Source: Chitinophagaceae bacterium
GTDB taxonomy: Bacteria; Bacteroidota; Bacteroidia; Chitinophagales; UBA10324
Assembly (NCBI GenBank): GCA_016717285.1
Contig: JADKFU010000005.1
Location: 1,038,501 to 1,102,500 of the forward strand
DNA length: 64,000 bases
Direction: 5' to 3'
Under the pieces are notes generated by a model. It was not told the DNA's origin. It was given only the letters and a program-made list of their open reading frames with translations, and made no database searches. Below are positions 51,644-61,046 of the stretch, piece after piece (positions within the stretch are counted from its first letter, which is position 1; each line of letters opens with the position of its first letter). Both the position numbers and the translations under genes were made by a program.

Positions 51644-54600
51644 TCAACGCATCAGATACATTTTTCCGATGCCATGTTTAAAATACTGATCGGTGCCAAC
51701 GTCATAGTGATCAATATCCTGGCCGTTGAGAATTGCATCTACGCGATAGAAATACAAACCGTTGGCCAGCTTATCGCCGTACTGATCGGTACCATTCCAG
51801 GCATAATCCGTAATGTTATTTCCAACATGAATGGCACCGAGTTCACTCATGAATATTTCTTTGATCACTCTTCCGCTGATAGTCATGATCTCAATTTTCA
51901 TAAACTGCGGCACTTCGGAACCTGTGAGCGTAAACACAAATCGTGTGGAAGTGGTAAACGGGTTAGGATAATTCATCACATTGGAGATCATCGGCTTATT
52001 GATAACTTTGAAAGATATTCTGTAAGTATTGTTGCCGGATGAATTACCACTGCGGTCATATCCCTGCACTACCAGTTGATAGGTGCCATCGATGGGGAAA
52101 TATTTTTTCAATGTTACATGCGCTGAATTATCTTTTGCAAGATTGGAGGAATCAGCAGGATAGAAGAAGGCTGTCAACTGATCGAAGATTACATTGTGCT
52201 TTCCTCCATCCGGATACAATAAATAAATGTCAAAGAGTGAAGTATCATTCAATGCAAGAAATTTGCTTTCATCTTTCAGCACCATATCTATCTCAGGCTT
52301 AGCCGAAACCAGGTCGCCATCAAGAATGTGAATGCCATCAAAAGTTACATCCAGCAGCGGATTCAAATTATCGGTGGTTACGGTGAAATCGATGATGCCT
52401 ATGTTATTAAAATGAGCTTGTTCCGGCTGATCGTTGTCAGGATTCGCTTCAATAAATAAATAATTAATACCGGCGTACTGATCACTTCCGGTGCTGAAAT
52501 CATAGGTGACATGAATAGTGTCATTTCCCGCTAATGGCCCATACCGTTTTATGTAAGTGTGGGTTCCGTTGGTCGCATCGGTTACTTCAAATTTCATCAG
52601 CATGCTGTCCATGTCCCATGGTGTCAGGTTTTCTATCACAGCATCCAGATGCAGCGGCAAAAACTGATGTATGGTATCGGACATTAAAAAATGCAGCGAC
52701 GGATTTAATGCTGCTTCCGGCACCGGCTGATAGTTGATCCGCCAGTAATCAAGCTGAACGGGAGTCCGGTTTAAAGTATCCGTGCAAAACAGGAGCAGCT
52801 TCAGATAAGGATATTGAGAAACATCAATACCGTCAATCAAAGTGTCATTTGCTGATACATGATTCGATAGAACGGTTTCAAGGCCATCATTACTCACCCC
52901 AATTAGTTGCAGGGAAATGCTGTCTGCTCCTGCTTCCAGCGAATGCGCTTTCCAGTGCAGGGAGGTCCATGATACGGCAGGTCCGATTAGCGGTGATTCC
53001 ATAAATCCCTGATCCCAGTTTCCCTTTATCACAAAACCGGTGTCGATGATGGAGTTAAAGGTATCACCCACCACTTCATACACAGGATAGGACGGATCAT
53101 TTTTTTTCAGGAATGCAACGTAAGGCACTGCAGAATCAATCGTAGTGATTTTTGTAAGATTTAAATCTGTGAAATATTTCATCATGGTGCTGTCCCAGTT
53201 CCGGATGTTCGGATCATTCACCGACATCATTAACAGGTAATCGCCATTTGGCACTGTATCTAAGAAATTGCCGACATCAACATTAGTATAAGAGGTGTTG
53301 TAGAAAAAATTAGCACGGGGTGTTTCTTTGCATTGTATGCTGTTGTATAGACCTTGATAACCTCCAATGTTAGGATTCATCCATTGCAATCCATTCGCTG
53401 AGTCAATCACTTCAAATAACATGGTAACTCCATAACCCATACAATCCCACACCCTGGACATTCTCACGCCATTGATAAAGTAGCCGGGATCATCCAATGG
53501 AACAGGACCGCCTATGTAAGCAGTGAAAGCATCGTACACGCTGATGGTTTTAATATCGTCGCTGAATTTAAACACGCGTGAGTCAGGTAATTCAATATTT
53601 CCATTTGGTTGAATAGCAGATTTCAGTTGAAAGAAATGCGACTGGTTCCAGCCGGGAGAGGAGCCTGGCAGATAGATGAAAGAGGCATTGTGCCAGAGGT
53701 AACCGTTGTTGTACAATGTATCAATACTGGTGCGCCAATAATACACAGTACTATCTTTTAAGATTAAGTCAGGCTTCCAGTTTAAAATTCCACCCGACTG
53801 AATAATTTTTTTCTGTTGCAATAAAGCACTGTTGAAAAGTTGCGTAGTATCAATCTGAAATACATATTGTTTTTCCGCAGCAAAAGCATCTACCGTGGCG
53901 GCTTTCAGTACCAAATCCTGACTGCTTATAATACAATAATCATAGGGAAAAACAGGTACAATGTCATCTGAACTGATAAACAGATTGGTGGTTATTTCAT
54001 TGTTCAGCTCTGATATTTCATCAATCTCCCCTTGTGCGGAAATACTGTCGCCGGCATCCACTTTAATATTAAACTGGTTCAATCCGAAAGAAATATTGGG
54101 CTCTGTTTTTATGGAAAGCCGGATGGTATCTTTAAAATAGGGCGCCCTGATACGTTGGTGGTAGAGAAATTCCTGGGTGCCGCCTGGCAAGGTGCGTTTT
54201 ACATCTATAAATATGGAGTCGCTCGTGGCTTCACCGATGTTGTACAGTACAACCTGAAGGAAAAAAGAATCAAGTCCTGCAGACACAGTTGGAGGATCAA
54301 AGCTTACGAATTGCGATTCAAGATCATAATCAGGTTTTGGATGTGTGTTGATCTTAATTGAAGGATCTCCATTCAGCAACATTTGTTCTGCAACAGTTCT
54401 GTCGATGTCTGCACCCGATTGCGCAATCACGTTGCTCATCGTTTTCGCAATCAATGTTCCGAGTGATTGATTGTAGTATTTAGCAGATAAATTTTTGTAG
54501 AAGTTGGTGCTGTACAAATCAAGCGATGTGGAAACAGAAAATTGGGAGGGTGCGAGAAAGGCGATGGCGCCTCTGTCTTTCGCAAACACAAAATCATCGC

Positions 54601-56647
54601 TTATGCCGTGTGTAGTGTTAAATAAATTACCAATCAGGCAACCATTAGTGAGAATTACAGGATATTTTCCATAGTTGTTGTATTCCTCAGGTCTGTCAAG
54701 ATTGAAATCGAATGAATTGTAGGAGGAGTGTCCGTAAAAGGTAATCAGCGAAACACCATTGGAAATCAATGAATCGAGATAGGTGGAAACAATGTATTCA
54801 ATCGGATCGGTGCTCGTCTTAAAAAATGAATAAATATTACCGCCGTACATCGTGTCTGAAGCTATGGATTTGTATTTATTCAGGTATCCCTGAAAGACAG
54901 CCTGATCTATCGAGTTAGATCCTCCGGCGAGGTGCATGATATTTTTCATCCAGCCTTTATTAGCCACTGTTTGAAAGGGACTTGCCTGTGCACTTTCAAA
55001 CAATTGCATTTTTGAAAGGTAAATGCCGATTTCTTCAGGTTTCAGGCAGGCAAGTCTTCCTATCGGGATGCGCGGCACCGGCGAAAAACCATATGCCGTG
55101 AGCAGCACGTCAGAGCCCGGATTTCCAAAGGTGGGCACGTGACAATACGGTCTGTTAGCCGGAATCTCCCACATGCTTACATACTCGATTGCTTTGCCGA
55201 TTATAAAAATGTGCCTGTCTTGCGGTGGCCATTTTGCAAGAATGAAATCTGAAAAATGCCGGATGGAAGCAGGATGTTCATGTATGCCCCAGGCGAACTG
55301 ATCGTATAGTTCACGGATATTTACAACGATGGCAGTATAGCCACTTGCATTTTTATAATTCTTGTAATCTTCAACGTAGTTATGACCAATACTGTCTTTG
55401 AAGAAAAAAGGATGTGTAATAATGATGAAGTTGCCTTGATTGATTGCATCAAAGAAATTGGTGAAATGAATTTCCTGCAATGTATCAACTGCTTTGATCA
55501 CCGATGAAGGATCGTAAGCAATAAGACACAAGCTGCGTTCAATTGCAGACGGCGGCAATAAAAATTTCTGTGTGTCATTTTGTACAACTGCTTCAAGCCG
55601 CAACTTGTTGGTGAAATCATACAACACCGGCGTAGTGCCATTGGAATTGAAATTGCCGATTTCAATGTATTGATTTCCGCCTGATGCATTTAAACTGAAG
55701 GGCACCTGTGTTTGAAAATCAAAATTGAATTCTCTCGGATATTTAAAATCAAGCCAGCCAACTGATCCCCAGTCAGTAGTAGTGGAAGTGGTAAGTTCTG
55801 TAGAATAAGTAACTGTTGTAGTGGGATGAGTGAGTAAATTGTTGCCGGGAAGGGGAAGGAAAAAGTGACGAACCAAATATCCAAAATCCGACACATCATA
55901 AATGGTGTTTCCATTCACAGCGACGGTAAAACGATGATCTGTGTTTCCCCAACTGGTTGCCCATGATGTAAGTGAGCCTGTCGGACCGTCTGCATAAGGA
56001 TAAGGTGTGTTGAGAGATAAGGCCTTTGAAGTCTTATTGAAATAATCTCCCGAGTAACCTTCGGTGACACTAAAATCGGAATTAAACAAAGCCTGGCCGG
56101 AAAGCGCCGTAGGACCATGGCTGTAATTATTTGGAGCGTATCGTTCCTTGCCGTAGACTTCTGCTACTGTATACCAGCAATACAACTCTTTGGGAGGATG
56201 ATTGCTGATACTATTTGTTGTTTGTACAAAATGATTGTTGCTGGGCATGTTGCTCCACGTCAAAAAATAAGTCGCGGTATCATTGTACAAACTAAGGTGA
56301 TTGTTGGGCTGCCAGCTTTTATCAGCATACAACACCGAATCAAGCATTCCATCATTGTGTACAGCATAAAATTCGATATAATCATTTGCTGCGAACAAAC
56401 CATTTGTGCTTGTATAGACAGGCACTTCTTCACCTTTATTAAAAACCTGGAACTGATTTCCATTTACACTGCCAAGCGGAATGCCCGCTGCAGCCAATAC
56501 AGAATAATTTATTCTGTAAAATCCATCATCAATAATCTGGAATTTGAAATAGGGCTGGTTGTATTGTATCCATTCATTCCCATAAACCTGGGAGTAAAGT
56601 GAATGTGAAATCAAAAGGAAGAACGATGCGAGTATCAGTCTTCTCAT
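51644..56647 (-). CDS. porU: Type IX secretion sortase PorU
   Basis: 1667 residues, with a signal peptide (MRRLILASFFLLISHS..., cleaved near LYSQ). A beta-rich N-terminal part (about 20-400) precedes the C25 gingipain-like peptidase domain (about 410-770). The catalytic His is in FYGHSS (about 638) and the Cys in TNGCLIGN (about 667). A long run of Ig-like beta domains follows (about 780-1570), and finally an FlgD-like/T9SS C-terminal domain (NYPNPFTTS, then ANGLYFYRV). PorU cuts the sorting domain off secreted cargo and attaches it to anionic LPS, in complex with PorV. Its start directly abuts the stop of the PorV/PorQ-family gene. Confidence 0.9.
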   Translation of the reverse strand: MRRLILASFFLLISHSLYSQVYGNEWIQYNQPYFKFQIIDDGFYRINYSVLAAAGIPLGSVNGNQFQVFNKGEEVPVYTSTNGLFAANDYIEFYAVHNDGMLDSVLYADKSWQPNNHLSLYNDTATYFLTWSNMPSNNHFVQTTNSISNHPPKELYCWYTVAEVYGKERYAPNNYSHGPTALSGQALFNSDFSVTEGYSGDYFNKTSKALSLNTPYPYADGPTGSLTSWATSWGNTDHRFTVAVNGNTIYDVSDFGYLVRHFFLPLPGNNLLTHPTTTVTYSTELTTSTTTDWGSVGWLDFKYPREFNFDFQTQVPFSLNASGGNQYIEIGNFNSNGTTPVLYDFTNKLRLEAVVQNDTQKFLLPPSAIERSLCLIAYDPSSVIKAVDTLQEIHFTNFFDAINQGNFIIITHPFFFKDSIGHNYVEDYKNYKNASGYTAIVVNIRELYDQFAWGIHEHPASIRHFSDFILAKWPPQDRHIFIIGKAIEYVSMWEIPANRPYCHVPTFGNPGSDVLLTAYGFSPVPRIPIGRLACLKPEEIGIYLSKMQLFESAQASPFQTVANKGWMKNIMHLAGGSNSIDQAVFQGYLNKYKSIASDTMYGGNIYSFFKTSTDPIEYIVSTYLDSLISNGVSLITFYGHSSYNSFDFNLDRPEEYNNYGKYPVILTNGCLIGNLFNTTHGISDDFVFAKDRGAIAFLAPSQFSVSTSLDLYSTNFYKNLSAKYYNQSLGTLIAKTMSNVIAQSGADIDRTVAEQMLLNGDPSIKINTHPKPDYDLESQFVSFDPPTVSAGLDSFFLQVVLYNIGEATSDSIFIDVKRTLPGGTQEFLYHQRIRAPYFKDTIRLSIKTEPNISFGLNQFNIKVDAGDSISAQGEIDEISELNNEITTNLFISSDDIVPVFPYDYCIISSQDLVLKAATVDAFAAEKQYVFQIDTTQLFNSALLQQKKIIQSGGILNWKPDLILKDSTVYYWRTSIDTLYNNGYLWHNASFIYLPGSSPGWNQSHFFQLKSAIQPNGNIELPDSRVFKFSDDIKTISVYDAFTAYIGGPVPLDDPGYFINGVRMSRVWDCMGYGVTMLFEVIDSANGLQWMNPNIGGYQGLYNSIQCKETPRANFFYNTSYTNVDVGNFLDTVPNGDYLLMMSVNDPNIRNWDSTMMKYFTDLNLTKITTIDSAVPYVAFLKKNDPSYPVYEVVGDTFNSIIDTGFVIKGNWDQGFMESPLIGPAVSWTSLHWKAHSLEAGADSISLQLIGVSNDGLETVLSNHVSANDTLIDGIDVSQYPYLKLLLFCTDTLNRTPVQLDYWRINYQPVPEAALNPSLHFLMSDTIHQFLPLHLDAVIENLTPWDMDSMLMKFEVTDATNGTHTYIKRYGPLAGNDTIHVTYDFSTGSDQYAGINYLFIEANPDNDQPEQAHFNNIGIIDFTVTTDNLNPLLDVTFDGIHILDGDLVSAKPEIDMVLKDESKFLALNDTSLFDIYLLYPDGGKHNVIFDQLTAFFYPADSSNLAKDNSAHVTLKKYFPIDGTYQLVVQGYDRSGNSSGNNTYRISFKVINKPMISNVMNYPNPFTTSTRFVFTLTGSEVPQFMKIEIMTISGRVIKEIFMSELGAIHVGNNITDYAWNGTDQYGDKLANGLYFYRVDAILNGQDIDHYDVGTDQYFKHGIGKMYLMR

Positions 56648-57733
56648 CTACGACTTGCTTGGTTTTTCATTAATGGCAATCCTGAGAGAAAATACGTTAG
56701 AATAGAGCGAAGAAGAAAGACTCCCAAGATTTGTTAAAGCGTAATCAATGCTGATACTTTTTATTACCAGTCCCACACCAATGCTAGGCTGAGCAGTCAT
56801 ATTCGTCGTTCCGTCAATGTTGGTGATCTTTTGGATATTGCCGATTCCGCCCCTTAAAAAAATAAGGTCTTTGTAACCTGCTTCAATTCCTGCATGAGGA
56901 TCGATACTGAAAGGTTTTGCACTGATAAGCACATTCCTTTTACCATCTGTAGAGATGTCAATATCCACTTCAGGTAATAGCGTGATGTTTTTTCCCAAAG
57001 TAAATTTATAGGCAGTACCGAGAATTATTTTTGGTGCCGTGAGCTCCACTGAATTTTCCGGAATCACATTTTGGGTGGATGCAAAAACCGCTTGCTCTTC
57101 TTCCGTAAAATTAAATGACCAGGCATTGAATGTGGTGGTAATGTCTTTTGCCATCGCACCGAAGTGCCATTTTTTCAAGTCATATTGAATGCCTGCATCC
57201 AGTCCAACGCCCCAGGAAGAGGCAAACGATCCGACAGTCCGGTGGATGATTTTGAGGTTTCCTCCAATCCTTAATCCTTCAACACCTAGTTTTTGTGAAT
57301 AGGAAATCAGTCCTGCATAGTCAGCAACGGAGAAGGTAGTCACATTATCGTAATTCACGCTTCCATCGGGCTCCAGTAAAAAAAGTGTATTCGGAATATC
57401 ATCCACGCCAAATCGAATGATGGAAAATGCCAGCATCCTGTTTTTGTCCTGCATCGGTAGCGCTACCGCCGCATAATCAAACTTGGCGATGCCGGCAAAA
57501 TATTCTGCATGCATCAGTCCGAGATCGAATTTTTTATCAATCAGTGCCAATCCGGCTGGGTTCCAGAAGCCTGCCGTCACGTCTCTCACAGAAGCCACTT
57601 GTGCACCAGCCATTGACAAACCACGGGCGCCGATTCCAATGCTGAGAAATTCATTGCTGTATTTGTAAAACTGAGAAAATGCGCCTGAGTAGGAGCAAAG
57701 CAGTAGCACAATAATTGTCAGTGTTTTTCTCAT
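56648..57733 (-). CDS. porV: PorV/PorQ-family T9SS outer-membrane protein
   Basis: 361 residues with a signal peptide (MRKTLTIIVLLLCSYS, cleaved near FSQ). It is a FadL-like 14-strand barrel recognised by YSNEFLSIGIGARGLSMAGA and TAGFWNPAGLAL near the N-terminus. It is shared by PorV and PorQ; adjacency to PorU favours PorV, the shuttle that carries cargo from the translocon to the sortase. The symbol is therefore probable rather than certain. The two genes form a compact operon with no spacer. Confidence 0.8.
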   Translation of the reverse strand: MRKTLTIIVLLLCSYSGAFSQFYKYSNEFLSIGIGARGLSMAGAQVASVRDVTAGFWNPAGLALIDKKFDLGLMHAEYFAGIAKFDYAAVALPMQDKNRMLAFSIIRFGVDDIPNTLFLLEPDGSVNYDNVTTFSVADYAGLISYSQKLGVEGLRIGGNLKIIHRTVGSFASSWGVGLDAGIQYDLKKWHFGAMAKDITTTFNAWSFNFTEEEQAVFASTQNVIPENSVELTAPKIILGTAYKFTLGKNITLLPEVDIDISTDGKRNVLISAKPFSIDPHAGIEAGYKDLIFLRGGIGNIQKITNIDGTTNMTAQPSIGVGLVIKSISIDYALTNLGSLSSSLYSNVFSLRIAINEKPSKS

Positions 57734-57910
57734 CTAAATTTTTGGTTGAAATCCTGGATAAACGCCCTCTCAATAAAGGTATTGTAAAAATAGAATTTTT
57801 ATTCCGAACCGATGTCGGTTGGTTTCTGAAGAAAGACTGTTCAAACGGGCAGACCAAAGGTTGAAAGGATAATTGTTACATGGTTAAATTGCTTAATGGT
57901 TGCGGCAAAG

Positions 57911-57987
57911 CCGGTGTGCTGACTCCAATTCACAATTCCTGATTCTTAATTCCTAATGCTCAATTCTCAATTCTCAATTCTTAATTT
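57911..57987 (+). repeat. Simple AATTCTCA/AATTCCTA octamer tract before tyrS
   Basis: Degenerate 8-base repeats (AATTCCTG, ATTCTTAATTCCTAATGCTC, AATTCTCAATTCTCAATTCTT) fill the leader up to 18 bases before the tyrS ATG at 58005. The same words occur at about 32537-32556 and, in inverse orientation, at 35305-35325 and 59277-59292. Confidence 0.7.
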
Positions 57988-58004
57988 TACCGCAAAACAG
58001 AAGC

Positions 58005-59276
58005 ATGAATTTTATAGAAGAGCTGAAATGGCGCGGTTTGTATTTTGACACAACACCCGGAACGGAGGAACACCTCAGCAGCGGATCACGTATCGGTTAC
58101 ATTGGCTTCGATCCGTCGGCTCCATCGTTGGGTATTGGCAATCTTGTACAGATCATGTTGCTCACTCATTTTCAGAGAGCGGGCCATAAACCAATTGCGC
58201 TGGTTGGTGGCGCCACCGGCATGATTGGAGATCCTTCCGGAAAATCGGAAGAGCGGAAACTATTGTCTGAAGAAACGATCAGAGCCAATGAAGAAAAGAT
58301 AAAGTTGCAACTGGGAAAGTTTCTTGATTTCACAGGAGTCAATGCAGCGACAATTGAGAACAACTATCAATGGTACAAAGACATGACAGTGCTGGAATTT
58401 CTCCGCGAAGCAGGTAAACACCTCACTGTGAATTATATGATGGCAAAGGATTCTGTTAAAAGCCGGCTTGAAACCGGGATTTCTTATACAGAGTTTACTT
58501 ACCAGCTTTTGCAGGGATATGATTATTACTGGTTGAACAGTCACCGTGATTGCACCTTGCAGATGGGAGGTTCCGATCAGTGGGGTAACATTACGGCCGG
58601 CATTGAATTATCGCGAAGAAAATCAGGCAATGAGGTGTTTGCGGTAACCAGTCCGCTCATTACGCAAAGTGACGGAAAGAAATTCGGCAAGTCAGAAAAG
58701 GGAAATGTTTTTCTGGATGCTGCAATGACCTCACCGTATAAATTCTACCAGTTCTGGTTGAATGTTTCTGATGAAGATGCGGCAAAGTACCTGCGGATTT
58801 TTACATTGATGAACAAAGAAGAGATTGAAGCGATGGAAGCAAGTCATGTGAAAGAACCACATCTTCGCTTATTGCAGCAGGCATTAGCTAAGGACATTAC
58901 CATCAGGGTTCATTCCGCAGAAGATTATAACCAGGCCATCCGCGCCTCAAAAATTTTGTTCGGACAATCTACAGGTGAAGAGTTGCAACTGCTGACGGAC
59001 CGTGATTTTGAAGAAATATTTGAAGGTGTTCCCACTAAAAAAATCAGCAGATCACTTTTAGAAAATGGATTAGAAGTGATGAAATTATTGGTGGATGAAA
59101 CTCAGTTTCTCCCGTCACGAAGTGATGCAAGAAGAATCATCCAGGGAAACGGTGCTTCCATCAACAAAAAGAATATTTCTCCCGAAGAAAAAATCAACAC
59201 CAGTCACCTTATCAATGATCGATATCTCTTATTGCAGAAAGGGAAGAAGAATTATTTTTTGGTGATAGCTGAGTAG
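58005..59276 (+). CDS. tyrS: Tyrosyl-tRNA synthetase
   Basis: Charges tRNA-Tyr. 423 residues, full length for bacterial TyrS. Class I features: a HIGH-equivalent in PSAPSLGIGNL (about 36-46), the tyrosine-binding YDYYWLN and QMGGSDQWGN (about 190), and the KMSKS-equivalent DGKKFGKSEKGN (about 225-236). A C-terminal S4-like RNA-binding domain follows (SRSDARRIIQGNGASIN, about 365-381). The start is the first ATG after the AT-rich tract at 57961-57990. Downstream lies the duplicated leader repeat. Confidence 0.95.
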   Translation: MNFIEELKWRGLYFDTTPGTEEHLSSGSRIGYIGFDPSAPSLGIGNLVQIMLLTHFQRAGHKPIALVGGATGMIGDPSGKSEERKLLSEETIRANEEKIKLQLGKFLDFTGVNAATIENNYQWYKDMTVLEFLREAGKHLTVNYMMAKDSVKSRLETGISYTEFTYQLLQGYDYYWLNSHRDCTLQMGGSDQWGNITAGIELSRRKSGNEVFAVTSPLITQSDGKKFGKSEKGNVFLDAAMTSPYKFYQFWLNVSDEDAAKYLRIFTLMNKEEIEAMEASHVKEPHLRLLQQALAKDITIRVHSAEDYNQAIRASKILFGQSTGEELQLLTDRDFEEIFEGVPTKKISRSLLENGLEVMKLLVDETQFLPSRSDARRIIQGNGASINKKNISPEEKINTSHLINDRYLLLQKGKKNYFLVIAE

Positions 59277-59409
59277 AATTAGGAATTAAATTGAACGTAC
59301 AAAATAGGATTTTCTAACAAGACTAAAGACTAAGGACTAAGGACTAAGGACTAAGGACTAAGGACTAAGGACTAAGGACTAACAACAACCTAAACATTTC
59401 AAACCCGAA
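59277..59409 (+). repeat. Composite intergenic leader repeat, copy B
   Basis: Same module order as copy A at 35303-35435: AGGAATTAAATTG, ATAGGATTTTCTAACAA, then nine GACTAAA/G/C heptamers (59321-59383), then CAACCTAAACATTTCAAACCC directly before the ATG at 59410. Outside the heptamers, long stretches are identical between the copies, so they come from one duplicated element and not from independent slippage. Confidence 0.85.
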
Positions 59410-60069
59410 ATGCAATTCCAATCCTTCATAAAAAAACTTCAGCAGCAATTATCACAACCGCTTCCAGGTGAAACGGCGCAATTTAAAATGGCGCCGGGCC
59501 GTCGCATAACGATGGAGGAATATGATCAATTGGCAAATAAAAATCCACGTCCGAGCGCTGTATTGATTTGTTTGTTTCCTTACCAGGAAAATATATACAC
59601 GTTGCTCATGCTTCGTCCTGAAGAACAGGGTGCCCACAGTGGTCAGGTTAGTTTTCCCGGAGGAAGATTTGAAACAGCAGACAACGATTTACAAACCACT
59701 GCACTTCGTGAAGCACAGGAGGAAACAGGAATGGATCAGCGCAAAGTGGAGATACTTGGTGCACTCACCCGACTTTTCATTCCGGTCAGCAACAGCATGG
59801 TTCAACCCTATTTGGGATACCTGAATGAAAAACCGTTGCTGAAAAAAAATGATGCTGAAGTAAAAGAAATTATTGAAACTGACATCAGGCTTATCATGAA
59901 TCCTTCTTTAAAAGAAAATGCAATATTTAAGGGTATTAACAATTTTCAAATAGAAGCTCCTTATTACAATATACAGGGTCATAAGGTTTGGGGAGCTACA
60001 GCGATGATGTTGAGTGAGTTGGAAGCATTGCTGGTTAAAGTTACATTCAATGCTGACCAGATGCAGTAG
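59410..60069 (+). CDS. Nudix hydrolase, CoA pyrophosphatase type
   Basis: 219 residues. The Nudix box is complete: GGRFETADNDLQTTALREAQEETGM (GX5EX7REUXEEXGU; positions about 78-102, given here in part as GGRFE...REAQEETG). It is preceded by the PRPSAVLICLFPYQ and SGQVSFPGG motifs of the NudL/YeaB group, which hydrolyse CoA to 3',5'-ADP and phosphopantetheine. The C-terminal NIQGHKVWGATAMMLSEL is also typical of that group. Cytoplasmic. Same strand as tyrS upstream and the histidine phosphatase downstream. Confidence 0.88.
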   Translation: MQFQSFIKKLQQQLSQPLPGETAQFKMAPGRRITMEEYDQLANKNPRPSAVLICLFPYQENIYTLLMLRPEEQGAHSGQVSFPGGRFETADNDLQTTALREAQEETGMDQRKVEILGALTRLFIPVSNSMVQPYLGYLNEKPLLKKNDAEVKEIIETDIRLIMNPSLKENAIFKGINNFQIEAPYYNIQGHKVWGATAMMLSELEALLVKVTFNADQMQ

Positions 60070-60183
60070 GTAATGTTATGGTGATCCGTATTAAGTAATG
60101 CTAACTTCATTGGATCATACTTTTTAGATTTGGAAAATCATTATCAGATTGAACCATCGTAGAAAAATTCAAATCTTCAGTTA

Positions 60184-60852
60184 ATGAAACCAAAAAGAAT
60201 AGTCCTGATAAGACACGGTGAATCCAAAGGAAATGTTGACCGTTCCGTGTACGCGGAGCGCCCCGACTATGCACTCGAATTGAGTGAAAAAGGTATACAG
60301 CAGGCATTTGATGCGGGAAAAAAACTCGCAACACTTATCGGAAGCGAAAGTCTCATGCTGTATGTTTCTCCTCACTGGCGCACCCGTATGACCAGTGAAG
60401 GAATCTTACAAAGTTTTAACAACAACCGGATTTTAATCAGGGAAGAACCACGTATCCGCGAACAGGAGTGGGGACACCTTAGAAGTATGGATACAAATAA
60501 AATGCTCGACAGTGAGCGGGATGCTTTCGGAACATTCTACTACCGGTTTGCTGATGGAGAATCATGCGCTGATGTGTACGATCGTGTGAGTGGTTTCTTT
60601 GACACACTTTTCCGCGATTTCGAAAAAGATAACTTTCCTGAAAACACCATCATCGTAACCCATGGTATGACTATCCGCGTATTCCTGATGCGGTGGTATC
60701 GTTGGACAGTGGAGAAATTTGAAACCGTAGCCAATCCGGGCAATTGCGAGTATTTTGTAATGGAGAAACGTGACAATAACAAATATGAACTGATGTCCCC
60801 ACTGAAGTTTCATGAACCGCATCATCCTTACCAATATCCCGGAAGAAATTAA
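60184..60852 (+). CDS. Histidine phosphatase family protein
   Basis: 222 residues. The catalytic RHGE box is IRHGESKGN (about 8-17), the second His lies in VTHGMTIRVF (about 160), and the intervening Arg and Glu are in YVSPHWRTRMT and EEPRIREQEWG. It belongs to the phosphoglycerate mutase-like branch of small-molecule phosphatases. Substrate unknown. It starts at the ATG directly after CTTCAGTTA. Same strand as the Nudix gene, 114 bases apart. Confidence 0.88.
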   Translation: MKPKRIVLIRHGESKGNVDRSVYAERPDYALELSEKGIQQAFDAGKKLATLIGSESLMLYVSPHWRTRMTSEGILQSFNNNRILIREEPRIREQEWGHLRSMDTNKMLDSERDAFGTFYYRFADGESCADVYDRVSGFFDTLFRDFEKDNFPENTIIVTHGMTIRVFLMRWYRWTVEKFETVANPGNCEYFVMEKRDNNKYELMSPLKFHEPHHPYQYPGRN

Positions 60853-60987
60853 TCACCCGTACATCGACTTTTATGTCGACCATGGAGCGAGCGGCTCTCC
60901 TTTGGAGAAGGTCCATCAGAAATTTCCTTCATAGTATGTATGCTGATTCATTTCAAAACAGCTGCTGACATATCTGATCTTCTCCTA

Positions 60988-61019
60988 TTTCAAAACAAAC
61001 CTCAAATACCTTACATTTG
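60988..61019 (+). promoter_or_regulatory. Promoter for the formate dehydrogenase operon
   Basis: TACATTTG (61012-61019) is an exact TAnnTTTG match, with TTTC at 60988-60991 as a weak -33 box, 20 bases upstream. The ATG at 61047 follows 27 bases later. Confidence 0.55.
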
Positions 61020-61046
61020 TAAACCACTCTATTACGAGCTGTAGCC

